Under the pieces are notes generated by a model. It was not told where the DNA came from. It did no database searches and worked only from the letters and a program-made list of their open reading frames with translations. DNA of 44,143 nucleotides from Clostridium frigidicarnis (lineage in GTDB: Bacteria; Bacillota; Clostridia; Clostridiales; Clostridiaceae), in the NCBI RefSeq assembly GCF_900111985.1, contig NZ_FOKI01000001.1, positions 190,296 through 234,438 of the forward strand, read 5' to 3'. This document shows, one piece after another, positions 32,925 through 42,142 of this stretch; position 1 is the first letter of the stretch; the number at the start of each line of letters is the position of its first letter. A program made the position numbers and the translations under genes.

Positions 32925-34862
32925 TTGAAAAAAATTTTATCACTCTCAATTTGTTTTATTTTTTTAGTAACAACTAGTTTCTTTGCTTTACCTTCTACTA
33001 AAGTTGAGGCACAGGAAACAAATAAAAAAAATGTTATAGTATATTTCCCTAACTGGGGAATATATAACAGCTCACATCAAAGCTTTTCTGTAGATATGAT
33101 ACCATGGGATAAAGTTACAATAATAAACCACTCATTTTTTACTGTATCTAAAAACTTCAAGCTAGAGTCAATAGATACTTTTGCCGATTATGATAAAATG
33201 CTTCCTCACTCTGAAGGTTGGGATTCAGGACAATTAAGAGGTCATTTTGGTGAATATAAATACTATAAAACAAAATATCCAAATGTTAAGGTTTTAATAT
33301 CAATAGGTGGCTGGACTAGGGGAGAAAACTTCCACGATATGGCCAAAACAAAAGAAACCAGAAAAGTATTCATTGATTCTTTAATAAGTTTCTTAAAAAC
33401 TTATACTTTTATAGATGGTTTTGACATTGATTGGGAGTATCCTGGCATAGATAGACCTAAAGATACTGCTGATGAATACGATAGAGGTTGTCCAGGTGGC
33501 CCTGAAGATAAAGAAAATTTTACTCTTCTATTAAAAGAAATTAGAGAAGCTTATAATTCAAATAATATGAATAAAAAAGTGCTAACAATAGCTGCTTCTG
33601 CTGGTTATGAAAAACTAGCACTTCAAGAGCCTGAAAAATATATAGAATATTTAGACCTTATTAATGTAATGACTTACGACTTTCATGGCGCATGGGAAAA
33701 CGTAACTAATCATCATTCCCCATTGTATGCTAACCCTAATGATCCTTCTGGTTCATCTCCAACAAATATAAAAGAACGCTACAATGTAGACTCTGCAATA
33801 AAAACTTTAGTTGAACAATACAAAATTCCTAAAAACAAATTAAATATTGGTACTCCTTTATATTCTAGAGGATGGTCAGGAGTTGATTCTAAAACTGGTG
33901 AAAATGGAATGTTTGCCAACGCTACTGGCCCTTATAAAGGTATTTGGGATAATCCAAATTCACCTGGTGGTCAAGAACCTTGGTTTAAGATAAAACAAAT
34001 GGAAAATAAAAATGGATGGGTTAAATATAGAGATTCCTATAACAAATCTCCTTGGTTGTATAATAAAGATTTAAAATCTGTTTTAACTTATGAGGATGAG
34101 GTATCTCTTGCTACTAAATTAGACTATATAAATACAAATTCACTAGGTGGAATCATAGTTTGGGAAATTACTGGCGATGATATTAATGGTTTCCCAATGA
34201 TATCTATGATGTATAATAGTTTAATAAAAAATTCTCCTACGGACCCTCCAGTTGATCCCAATCCACCTAAAGCTGAACTTTTAAATCCAACTATAAGGAT
34301 TGAAAGTGGATCTTTACCTGGAAACTATTCTTTAAAAGCAATTTCACCAGCCAATTCTACAGCTGTAAAAATGCAAATATTCGAAAACAATTCCTTAATA
34401 AAAGAAAGTAAGCTTTCAGAAAATAGTTCTTTAGAAGAAACCACTGAATTAAATTTTGAAAATAAAGCTAATGGTAAGTATGTTTATACAGTTTCTGTTG
34501 AAGATTCATTGCAAAATAAGAAGACTGCAACTGCTGAAATAGTAGTTGATAAGATAACTACTAATGATGTTGAAGTAAAGTTTTCTGTAACTAGTGATTG
34601 GGGAACTGGTTCAAATTATAGTATAACAATTAAAAATAACTCTCAAAAAGATATTGCAGATTGGTCACTAGATTTTAATTTTGATAAAAAGCTAATTTCT
34701 CTTTGGGATGCTAATTTAACTAAGTCAAACAATAAATATACAGTAACTCCTAAAGAATGGGATAAAACCATAAAAAAATCCTCAATCATAACACTTTCTG
34801 GCGCTGCTGAAGGCAATATAAGTAGATACAATATTTATAATGTGAATTTGTCAGTTAAATAA
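32925..34862 (+). CDS. Secreted GH18 chitinase with C-terminal CBM2-like domain
   Basis: The 645-aa protein starts at TTG (GGAG upstream) with a signal peptide ending near VEA-QE (residue 29). The GH18 barrel covers residues about 35-430: SIGGW (126-130) and the catalytic DGFDIDWE, with acid E171. Later blocks are MTYDFHGAWE and the tryptophan-ended GGIIVWEITGDD. After a Pro-rich linker (DPPVDPNPP) comes an Ig-like segment and, from about residue 545, a CBM2-like domain (TSDWGTGSNYSITIKN, ADWSLDFNF). It should cut chitin outside the cell, with the end domain holding the polymer. Confidence 0.95.
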   Translation: MKKILSLSICFIFLVTTSFFALPSTKVEAQETNKKNVIVYFPNWGIYNSSHQSFSVDMIPWDKVTIINHSFFTVSKNFKLESIDTFADYDKMLPHSEGWDSGQLRGHFGEYKYYKTKYPNVKVLISIGGWTRGENFHDMAKTKETRKVFIDSLISFLKTYTFIDGFDIDWEYPGIDRPKDTADEYDRGCPGGPEDKENFTLLLKEIREAYNSNNMNKKVLTIAASAGYEKLALQEPEKYIEYLDLINVMTYDFHGAWENVTNHHSPLYANPNDPSGSSPTNIKERYNVDSAIKTLVEQYKIPKNKLNIGTPLYSRGWSGVDSKTGENGMFANATGPYKGIWDNPNSPGGQEPWFKIKQMENKNGWVKYRDSYNKSPWLYNKDLKSVLTYEDEVSLATKLDYINTNSLGGIIVWEITGDDINGFPMISMMYNSLIKNSPTDPPVDPNPPKAELLNPTIRIESGSLPGNYSLKAISPANSTAVKMQIFENNSLIKESKLSENSSLEETTELNFENKANGKYVYTVSVEDSLQNKKTATAEIVVDKITTNDVEVKFSVTSDWGTGSNYSITIKNNSQKDIADWSLDFNFDKKLISLWDANLTKSNNKYTVTPKEWDKTIKKSSIITLSGAAEGNISRYNIYNVNLSVK

Positions 34863-34888
34863 TTATTTTTTAACCTTAATTTAAATGT

Positions 34889-34936
34889 AACCAAACCTTT
34901 CTTAATTTAAATGTAAGATAAGGTTTGGTTATTTTT
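34889..34936. terminator. Terminator between chitinase and ABC exporter genes
   Basis: aaccaaacctt pairs with aaggtttggtt across 20 bases, then attttt. The segment cttaatttaaatgtaa occurs twice here (34875-34890 and 34901-34916), once in the stem flank and once in the loop. Confidence 0.85.
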
Positions 34937-34943
34937 AGTTACT

Positions 34944-36680
34944 TTAAGCCTCTCGAAACTGACTATTGTAGAGAATAGAATAATGCCCTTCCTTTCTTAT
35001 TAACTCTTCATGTGTTCCACTCTCTACTATATCTCCATTATCCATGACTAATATTATATCAGCTTCTTTTATTGTAGAAAGTCTATGAGCTATTATAAAG
35101 GTTGTTCTTCCCTTCATTATTCTTTCAAAGGCTTTTTGTATATGGATTTCTGTTCTTGTATCTATGTTACTTGTAGCTTCATCCAATATAAGCATTGGTG
35201 GATTTTCAAGCATTACACGAGCTATGGTTAAAAGTTGTTTTTGCCCTTGGGATAAATTATCTCCTGATGAAGTTATTTCAGTATCATATCCTTTTGATAA
35301 ACGCCTTATAAAACTATGAACATCTGCTTCTTTTGCAGCTTTAATGATTTTCTCCCTAGAAGCTTTTTGATTGCCATAAGCAATATTATTAGCTATGGTA
35401 TCTGAAAATAAAAATGTGTCTTGAAGTACCATTCCAAAATTTTTTCTCAAATCATCTCTATTAATATGTTTAATATTTACTCCATCAACACATATCTCTC
35501 CATTATTAACCTCATAGAACCTCATTAATAAATTTACAAGAGTTGTTTTTCCTGCTCCTGTTTTTCCTACAATAGCAACTTTGCTCCCTGGTTTTATATC
35601 TAAATTTAAATTCCTGATAAGTGGATTTTGTAAATCATATGAAAATGAAACATTCTTAAAAGTTATATGTCCTTTGTACTCTTGAAAATTAACTAAGTGT
35701 TTTACATCCTCTTTCTCTTCTTCTATATCAATTATTTCAAAAACACGTTTAGCTGAAGCAATAGCTCCCTGAATTTGTGTTAATACTCCTGTTATTTCAT
35801 TAAAGGGCTTTGAAAATAATGTTGAATATATTAGAAAACTTGATATATCACCAACAGTTATTTTTCCTATAATCGCAACACAACTTCCTATTATTCCTAT
35901 TAAAGAATAGGTTATATTGTTCACAAGCCTAGTTGATGGGTTTGCAAGAGAACCATAAAATTGTGATTTAACCCCTGATTTATACAGTTCCTCATTAATT
36001 TCTTTAAACTTATTATAGGAATGTTTTTCATAATTAAATGCCTTTACTACCTTTTGACCTTTTATTATTTCTTCAGCATATCCATTTAAATCACCTAGTG
36101 TTTTTGCCTGTTTCATAAACATCTTCTTAGAATTTTTAGTTACAAAACTTGCTACAAAAAATGTTATTGGAGCAGACATTATAACCACTAAAGTCATAAT
36201 TAAATTAATAGATAGCATGAATGCTATAGCTCCTATTATTGTGGCAACTCCTATAAATAAAGATGACATACCTTGTAAAAGTCCGTCTCCAATTGCATCT
36301 ATATCATTAATAAATCTACTTATAATATCTCCATGTGAATTGCTATCGTAAAACTTTAATGGTAAAGAATTAATTTTATTAAATAAATCCTCTCTAATAG
36401 AGTTTATAGTTTTATATGATATAAGATTTAAAAAATAACTTAGTAGCCAATTAAAAACACTGCTACACACATAAACCACTGCTAATATAATGATTATGTT
36501 GAATACCTCTTTAAAATTAACATTACCTTTTCCAGCCATGTTATCAATTGATTTACCTATCAAAATAGGTCCCATTAAATTTGTAGTAACACTTATTATA
36601 GTAAAAATTATAGATATAAATAAAAGTCCCTTTCTTTCCCCTACATATTTAAATATTCTTATTAATGTATTGTTCTTCAT
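34944..36680 (-). CDS. Heterodimeric ABC exporter, canonical subunit
   Basis: The 578-aa half transporter has a six-helix membrane domain (residues 1-320) and an ATPase domain with Walker A GKTGAGKTT, Q-loop MVLQDTFLFSD, signature LSQGQKQLL, Walker B LILDEATSNID with its catalytic Glu, and H-loop AHRLST. It overlaps the upstream gene by four bases, so the two are made together. It resembles BmrD/YheH and LmrC-type multidrug or peptide exporters. This is the subunit with the working catalytic Glu and His. Confidence 0.93.
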   Translation of the reverse strand: MKNNTLIRIFKYVGERKGLLFISIIFTIISVTTNLMGPILIGKSIDNMAGKGNVNFKEVFNIIIILAVVYVCSSVFNWLLSYFLNLISYKTINSIREDLFNKINSLPLKFYDSNSHGDIISRFINDIDAIGDGLLQGMSSLFIGVATIIGAIAFMLSINLIMTLVVIMSAPITFFVASFVTKNSKKMFMKQAKTLGDLNGYAEEIIKGQKVVKAFNYEKHSYNKFKEINEELYKSGVKSQFYGSLANPSTRLVNNITYSLIGIIGSCVAIIGKITVGDISSFLIYSTLFSKPFNEITGVLTQIQGAIASAKRVFEIIDIEEEKEDVKHLVNFQEYKGHITFKNVSFSYDLQNPLIRNLNLDIKPGSKVAIVGKTGAGKTTLVNLLMRFYEVNNGEICVDGVNIKHINRDDLRKNFGMVLQDTFLFSDTIANNIAYGNQKASREKIIKAAKEADVHSFIRRLSKGYDTEITSSGDNLSQGQKQLLTIARVMLENPPMLILDEATSNIDTRTEIHIQKAFERIMKGRTTFIIAHRLSTIKEADIILVMDNGDIVESGTHEELIRKEGHYSILYNSQFREA

Positions 36681-38422
36681 TTAATTGCCTCCTCACTTGA
36701 AAGTTGAGATAAGCAGATTTCCTTATATACTTCTGACCTATCCATAAGATCCTTATGTGTACCTAACCCAACTACTTGTCCATCATCAAATACAATAATT
36801 TCATCTGCCTCTTTTATAGTACTTACTCTTTGAGAAACAATTATTACCGTCATATCATTAAAACTTTCTTTAATAGATTTTCTTAGGGTAGCATCAGTTG
36901 CTAAATCTAAAGCACTAAATGAATCATCAAGAATTAATATTTCCGGATTTTTAATTAAAGCTCGAGCTATTGTAAGTCGTTGCTTTTGTCCTCCTGAAAA
37001 GTTTGCTCCTCCACGCTGAACTTTAGTTTTATACCCATTGGGGAGTTTTATTATAAATTCATGAGCTTCTGCCTTTTTTGCAGCTTCTATAACATCATCC
37101 ACTGAAGCTTCTAGATTACCCCATTTAATATTTTCTTCAATAGTTCCAGTAAATAGCTCCGCTTTTTGAGGTACCATACTTATTGTATTTCTTAATATTT
37201 CTAAAGGATAATCTTTAATATTTATACCATTAACCATTACTTCTCCTGAAGTCACTTCATAAAATCTTGCTATTAAATTAATAAATGTAGATTTACCTGA
37301 ACCTGTTCCTCCTATTATCCCTATTGTCTGTCCCTTATTCATTGATAATGAAATTTTTTCTAGAGCCATATCACCAGCTACATTATAATTAAAAAATACA
37401 TTTTCAAATTCAATAATTGGTGCATCTTCCTTAAAACCCTTGGATAAATCTTCTTTATTTTCAATAATAGATGTTTCAGTTTCAAGAAGTTCATTAATAC
37501 GTACTGCTGAAGCTGAGGCCTTAGTAAATATAACAATAAGGTTTGAAACAACTATAAGTGCAAGTAAAATCTGAGTAATATAATTTGCAAAAGCTATGAT
37601 TGTTCCTGGTGCTAAAGTTCCAACATTAATTTGGAAAGCTCCTACCCATAATAAAATTATTATAGAAACATTAACAACAAGTGATGTTAATGGATTTAAT
37701 AATGCTGATATTTTCCCAACATGAATTGACGTATAAGTTAAGTCATTATTTTCTTCCTTAAACCTATCCTTTTCTTTAGGTATCTTAGCAAATGCACGAA
37801 TAACTCTTACCCCACCTAAATTTTCACTTATTATAAGAGATAATTTATCTAAGTCCTTTTGATACTTTTTATATAATGGTGTAGTTTTTTTTATGAAAAA
37901 ATATAATATTAATGCAAAAAAAGGTATGGCTGAAAGTATAATTAAAGATAGTTTAAAGTCTAATATCATTGCCATAATAGTAGCACCTATACATATAAAA
38001 GGTGCACGTATAACAAGTCTTATAAGCATTGCCACTGCAAGCTGCAATTGATTTACATCATTGGTGATTCGATTTATAAGTGAAGAACTTCCAAACTTAT
38101 CTATTTCAGCATGAGATAATGAAGATATATGCAAAAATATAGCATTACGCAAATCTGTACCAAATCCTTGAGATGCACGTGCTGCATAATATTGGCATAT
38201 AAGAGAACCGCAAAATCCAAGAATAGCCATACATAACATAATGCCACCCATTTTAAGAACATAAGAACTATCTTTATTACTAACGCCATTGTTTATTAAA
38301 AGAGCTATAATTGTTGGCAAAAGTAACTCTAAAATAGCCTCAAACAATTTAAAGATTGGTCCAACTATGCACTCTTTTTTATAGGGATTTAAAAATGATA
38401 TAAGTTTCAACAAATTTGTCAT
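36677..38422 (-). CDS. Heterodimeric ABC exporter, degenerate subunit
   Basis: The 581-aa half transporter has a six-helix membrane domain and an ATPase domain with Walker A GGTGSGKST, signature FSGGQKQRL, but Walker B ending ILILDDSFSALD, with Asp in place of the catalytic Glu, and a switch QRVST with Gln for His. These two changes are the mark of the non-catalytic site in heterodimers such as BmrCD and TM287/288. It is the first gene of the pair. An extra start 22 kb from the hflX leader shows no shared control. Confidence 0.92.
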   Translation of the reverse strand: MTNLLKLISFLNPYKKECIVGPIFKLFEAILELLLPTIIALLINNGVSNKDSSYVLKMGGIMLCMAILGFCGSLICQYYAARASQGFGTDLRNAIFLHISSLSHAEIDKFGSSSLINRITNDVNQLQLAVAMLIRLVIRAPFICIGATIMAMILDFKLSLIILSAIPFFALILYFFIKKTTPLYKKYQKDLDKLSLIISENLGGVRVIRAFAKIPKEKDRFKEENNDLTYTSIHVGKISALLNPLTSLVVNVSIIILLWVGAFQINVGTLAPGTIIAFANYITQILLALIVVSNLIVIFTKASASAVRINELLETETSIIENKEDLSKGFKEDAPIIEFENVFFNYNVAGDMALEKISLSMNKGQTIGIIGGTGSGKSTFINLIARFYEVTSGEVMVNGINIKDYPLEILRNTISMVPQKAELFTGTIEENIKWGNLEASVDDVIEAAKKAEAHEFIIKLPNGYKTKVQRGGANFSGGQKQRLTIARALIKNPEILILDDSFSALDLATDATLRKSIKESFNDMTVIIVSQRVSTIKEADEIIVFDDGQVVGLGTHKDLMDRSEVYKEICLSQLSSEEAIK

Positions 38423-38453
38423 CGCCTTTCTTCAATATATAAGTTTTTTACTT

Positions 38454-38508
38454 TAAGCACATGAAAAAAACTAGCATACTGACTTGTTATTTTTTGAATG
38501 TGCCTTAC
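38454..38508 (+). repeat. Dispersed element, copy E (left arm deleted)
   Basis: taagcacatgaaaaaaa is joined directly to ctagcatactgacttgtt, atttttt and gaatgtgcctta. The left hairpin arm (aataacaagtc) is missing while both terminal repeats remain. It lies between the divergent exporter and LysR genes. Confidence 0.8.
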
Positions 38509-38666
38509 ATCTATTAAGAAATAGATTATATAAATCTATGTAATAACTTTATATTGACTATAAAATATTTATCAATTATGATTTTAACATAGAAATTTCC
38601 ATATTAATAATATTTAATTAGTATCACTTGTATATGAAAATCATATGTATTGGAGATAATATATTT

Positions 38667-39539
38667 ATGGATATAAAACAGTTAAAGTACTTTTTAACAA
38701 TTGTAGAAGAAGGGAATATAACCTTAGCTGCTAAAAGACTTAATATGGCTCAACCTCCATTAAGTCAACAACTTAAAAATCTTGAAAGTGAACTTGGTGT
38801 AAAACTTATAGAAAGGGGGGCTCGTCACATAGAATTAACTGATGCTGGTATGATTTTAAAAGATAGGGCTGAACAAATATTAGCTCTATCAGATTCCACA
38901 ATAAATGAAATAAATGATTTTAAAAAAGGTTTTAAAGGTACCTTATCTATAGGTACAGTATCATCATCTGGATCTATTTTACTTAACCATCGAATCTCGG
39001 ACTTTAGAGAAAATTACTCAGGAGTAAAATTTGAAATATATGAAGGCAATACCTTTAAAATATTAGAACTTCTAAACAGGGGTATAATAGAGCTAGGTAT
39101 TGTAAGAACTCCTTTTAATTCCTCTAAATTTCAGTGTAAATATGCAGAAAATGAACCAATGATAGCTGTGATGTCTAAGTGTTATTGTTTTAAAATAGAA
39201 AAACCTTATGTAACAATAAAAGATTTGAAAGAAAAACCATTGATTATATATCGTAGATTTGAACAATTAATACGTGAAACTTGCCTCGAACAAGGATTTG
39301 AACCAGAAATCTTCTGCAAAAATGATGATGCTCGTACTACTCTCTTATGGGCAAATGCTGGCCTAGGTATTGGTATTGTTCCAAAATCTGCATTTGGTCT
39401 TGTTGGAAATGATAATTTAATTTATAAAGAAATAAAAAATGATAGATTAATGACTCAAGTAAGTGCAATATGGCTAAAAGATAAATATATTTCATCCATT
39501 GCCCAAAAGTTTATAGAGTATTTTGGTGAAAATAAATAG
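38667..39539 (+). CDS. LysR-family regulator
   Basis: The 290-aa protein begins MDIKQLKYFLTIVEEG with the helix-turn-helix NITLAAKRLNMAQPPLSQQL, followed by the effector-binding domain (LSIGTVSSSGSILL, ELGIVRTPF, WANAGLGIGIVPKSA). The start at 38667 follows GGAG by 11 bases; a longer frame from 38628 lacks support. It is divergent from the exporter pair and may control it, though element copy E sits between them. Confidence 0.88.
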   Translation: MDIKQLKYFLTIVEEGNITLAAKRLNMAQPPLSQQLKNLESELGVKLIERGARHIELTDAGMILKDRAEQILALSDSTINEINDFKKGFKGTLSIGTVSSSGSILLNHRISDFRENYSGVKFEIYEGNTFKILELLNRGIIELGIVRTPFNSSKFQCKYAENEPMIAVMSKCYCFKIEKPYVTIKDLKEKPLIIYRRFEQLIRETCLEQGFEPEIFCKNDDARTTLLWANAGLGIGIVPKSAFGLVGNDNLIYKEIKNDRLMTQVSAIWLKDKYISSIAQKFIEYFGENK

Positions 39540-39570
39540 TAGCTAAATAATTACTTAGCTACTACCCTTT
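39537..39570 (+). terminator. Terminator at the end of the LysR gene
   Basis: tagtagctaa, beginning at the stop codon, pairs with ttagctacta; a short T-run (cccttttc) follows. Confidence 0.65.
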
Positions 39571-39649
39571 TCACCGTAAATATAATATAGATAAAAAAAC
39601 TACTTTTTTGAAAAAACAAATATATTGTTACATCATAGTTAATAATAAT

Positions 39650-40072
39650 TTATTCGGCAAAACCATTTTCTCTCATTTCCTCTGCATTATAGAACAATGC
39701 CATTCCTGTTTTCATCTTTCTAAAGTTCAGTTTTTCATAAAATACTTCCTTTTCTGGGAATGTGTATAATATAACATTTGTTTCAGAAATACGTTCTAAA
39801 ATGTTGTTTATTATCATAGTGCCTATTCCTTTACCTCTATATTCTGGTGAGATTGCTACATCATAAATTGCAGATTGGTAAATTCCATCTGAAATTGCAC
39901 GCCCAAAGCCAATTAATTTATTATCATCAAATGCGAATACAACAACATAACTATTCTCAAATGCTTTTCTATGAGTTTCTCCGTGAAAGTAAGCCATTCC
40001 TACATTCTTCAATGTGTTAGAGACACAATCCCAATCTATATCTGAACAATCATATTTAAGTTTTAATTTCAT
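39650..40072 (-). CDS. GNAT-family N-acetyltransferase
   Basis: The 140-aa protein has the acetyl-CoA binding motif YRGKGIGTMII (about residues 79-89) with the strand YDVAISPEYRG before it and the late FYEKLNFRKM segment. It transfers an acetyl group to an amine; the substrate is not readable. Length is normal. AAGGGGG precedes the ATG. Confidence 0.88.
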   Translation of the reverse strand: MKLKLKYDCSDIDWDCVSNTLKNVGMAYFHGETHRKAFENSYVVVFAFDDNKLIGFGRAISDGIYQSAIYDVAISPEYRGKGIGTMIINNILERISETNVILYTFPEKEVFYEKLNFRKMKTGMALFYNAEEMRENGFAE

Positions 40073-40348
40073 ATTTTTTCCCCCTTAGCTAATATATTTA
40101 GTTTTCCTTCTAATTATTTATTACTTTGTTATCCTATTTTTTCAAAAGTCTACACACTCATAGAATGAATCTTATTGTAGGCTATAGCTATCATATAAAT
40201 TAGAGTATACAGATTTCTCTAATGTAAAGTATAAAAAAGGTCTATAGCTTTGCAACAATATCATATGATTAAATATATTGTTTTAAATGACTGATTTAAC
40301 ATTAGCATGATCTTACTTTAGAAATTTTTTAATTCTTGTGTCCTACTG

Positions 40349-40434
40349 TATCTTAATGCTAATTATATTAATATTAAGATATAATAATATTAACATATCT
40401 TTTTTCTTCCTTCAACTCTCTTGATGTTAAGATA
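40349..40434. promoter_or_regulatory. Repeated TATCTTAAT-type sites upstream of the MarR gene
   Basis: tatcttaat (40349-40357) and its exact inverse attaagata (40373-40381) form a 9-bp dyad, and a third near copy gttaagata lies at 40426-40434, 22 bases before the start codon. Such sites could bind the MarR protein itself. The rest of 40073-40455 shows nothing clear. Confidence 0.5.
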
Positions 40435-40455
40435 CTTTAATGATAATATTTTCTT

Positions 40456-40962
40456 ATGAAGAAAGATAATGTGAACATAATAATAGATCAATGGAATAAA
40501 GAAATACCAAATTTAAACACAACATCTATGGGTGTCATTGGTAGACTTGGAAGAGTTCTTAAATATACAGAAAGGAGTCTTCAAAAGAATTACTCAAGCT
40601 ACAATTTGAATGCTGGTGAATTTGATGTTTTAGCTACTTTAAAACGATCAGGTGAGCCTTATAAATTAAAACCTACAGAACTTTTCAATATGCTTATGAT
40701 AACATCTGGTGCAATGACAAACAGAATTGATACTTTAGAAAAAAAAGATTTAGTTAGAAGAGTAAATGACCCTTTAGATAGAAGGGCTATGTTTATTGAG
40801 TTAACAGAAAATGGTCATACTCTTATTAGTGAAGCAATATTTAAACATATTGATTTAGAGGATAATTTATTAAGTACTCTAAATTCTAAGGAAATTGAAA
40901 TGTTAACAGGGTTATTATCAAAGTTATTAATAGCCTATGAAGAGGATGAAGTTAAAAAGTAA
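40456..40962 (+). CDS. MarR-family regulator
   Basis: The 168-aa protein has the winged helix of the MarR family: NAGEFDVLATLKRSG (about residues 52-66), LKPTELFNMLMITSGAMTNRID with the recognition helix, and the wing DLVRRVNDPLDRRAMFIELTENG (shown as the DPLDRRA core). The start codon lacks a good ribosome site (ttttctt before ATG). Repeated dyad sites upstream suggest self-control. No obvious target lies next to it. Confidence 0.9.
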   Translation: MKKDNVNIIIDQWNKEIPNLNTTSMGVIGRLGRVLKYTERSLQKNYSSYNLNAGEFDVLATLKRSGEPYKLKPTELFNMLMITSGAMTNRIDTLEKKDLVRRVNDPLDRRAMFIELTENGHTLISEAIFKHIDLEDNLLSTLNSKEIEMLTGLLSKLLIAYEEDEVKK

Positions 40963-41020
40963 TAGTTAATTTTTGGGCCTTATGAATACTCCTTAACTTA
41001 GCTCCATAGGTATTTTTAAA

Positions 41021-41068
41021 AGTAATTTTTAAGGTAAGCAAAAAAAATTACTTACCTTAAAAATTACT
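41021..41068. repeat. Perfect 18-bp inverted repeat between MarR and secreted-protein genes
   Basis: agtaatttttaaggtaag and its exact reverse complement are separated by 12 bases. It lies between converging genes and probably acts as a two-way terminator, though the T-run is weak. Confidence 0.7.
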
Positions 41069-41156
41069 ATAAACCTTTCAGTTTGCCTCTTCATCAAACA
41101 TGTTAGTCAAACAAAAAGTAGCAAGACTTAACCCTTACTACTCACATAAATTTATA

Positions 41157-41948
41157 CTATTTATTTGTTGGTCTATGGTTCCACATTGCTTCTGTAATTC
41201 CACCCTTAGAATTTTCTCCCCATTTCAAGCCTGCAAAATAACCTCTATACCAACTTCTTTTTCCTTTATTATATTGATATAAATCTTGGCCATCATTGTA
41301 AGGTTGAAAATAAGATTCATCTAAACTAAATCCCTCTGAACTTAAATATTCACATATACCCACTGCAAATCTATCAATTAAGTACATTGGTTCTATGTTA
41401 TCAATATAATTCATTTTATGATCAGCATCATCTAGCCTAACTGTTGTCACAATTGCTCCATTTGTGTCTCTATATTTAGGTAAATCAGTTATATTTGTTG
41501 TTCCTAAATTAGTTGTGTAATCATTATTTCTATATACAACTAATACTGAATCATACTTTCCTTGTGGTGCATATTTATCTAAAATATCCTCTATATTAAT
41601 AGTTAGACCGTCAGCCATAGAAAGAGATAGATGCTCTATTGGCATATCGCTTACTGCTACATCTACTGTCATATTTGCTTTGTTCATTGAGTCGTTGTTG
41701 ATTGTTTCTTCCATAAATTTCGCATCTTTTTTTACTTTTTCTACTTCTGAAGTATACATTAATGTAGTTCCTGCAGCTATATATGGTGTTTTTTGTATTT
41801 CTGTTCTTGGGCAAATCAAAACCAATGTCTTCCAACCATCTTTTGTTTCTGCTGCCTTTGCCTTCATACTTGGCATAGCCATAAAAGAATTTGATGCTAC
41901 TATAAGGCTACAAACTAAAACCTTTGATAATACTTTTTTGATATTCAT
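41157..41948 (-). CDS. Secreted protein of unknown function
   Basis: The 263-aa protein starts at 41948 (GGGGG upstream; an ATG nine codons earlier is before the ribosome site) with a signal peptide ending near AKA-AET. The mature part is acidic to neutral with a GWKTLVLICPRTEI start, a DDADHKMNYIDNI segment, and a Trp- and Tyr-rich end (KRSWYRGYFAGLKWGEN). It has one mature cysteine in the first block and another in FAVGICEYL. I do not recognise the family. It stands alone, read toward the inverted repeat at 41021-41068. Confidence 0.75.
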   Translation of the reverse strand: MNIKKVLSKVLVCSLIVASNSFMAMPSMKAKAAETKDGWKTLVLICPRTEIQKTPYIAAGTTLMYTSEVEKVKKDAKFMEETINNDSMNKANMTVDVAVSDMPIEHLSLSMADGLTINIEDILDKYAPQGKYDSVLVVYRNNDYTTNLGTTNITDLPKYRDTNGAIVTTVRLDDADHKMNYIDNIEPMYLIDRFAVGICEYLSSEGFSLDESYFQPYNDGQDLYQYNKGKRSWYRGYFAGLKWGENSKGGITEAMWNHRPTNK

Positions 41949-42072
41949 TTGAATACCCCCTTTTATTAATTTCAATTATACAATATCATATTTTTACCAA
42001 TAAATCTATATTATGTATAGAAACTTCAAATGTGTTTTTCACATTTTTCACTTTATCAATTAAGCAAAACTT

Positions 42073-42100
42073 AAAAGCCATAAATCTAATTATGACTTTT
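42073..42100 (-). terminator. Terminator-like hairpin near-identical to 26107-26136
   Basis: aaaagccataa and ttatgactttt pair with one C-A mismatch; a G-to-A change separates it from the copy at 26107. It lies downstream of the serine hydrolase gene (minus strand). Confidence 0.6.
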
Positions 42101-42142
42101 AAATATATAAATTTATTTTCTATATTTTTCTCTTTAATCCTT

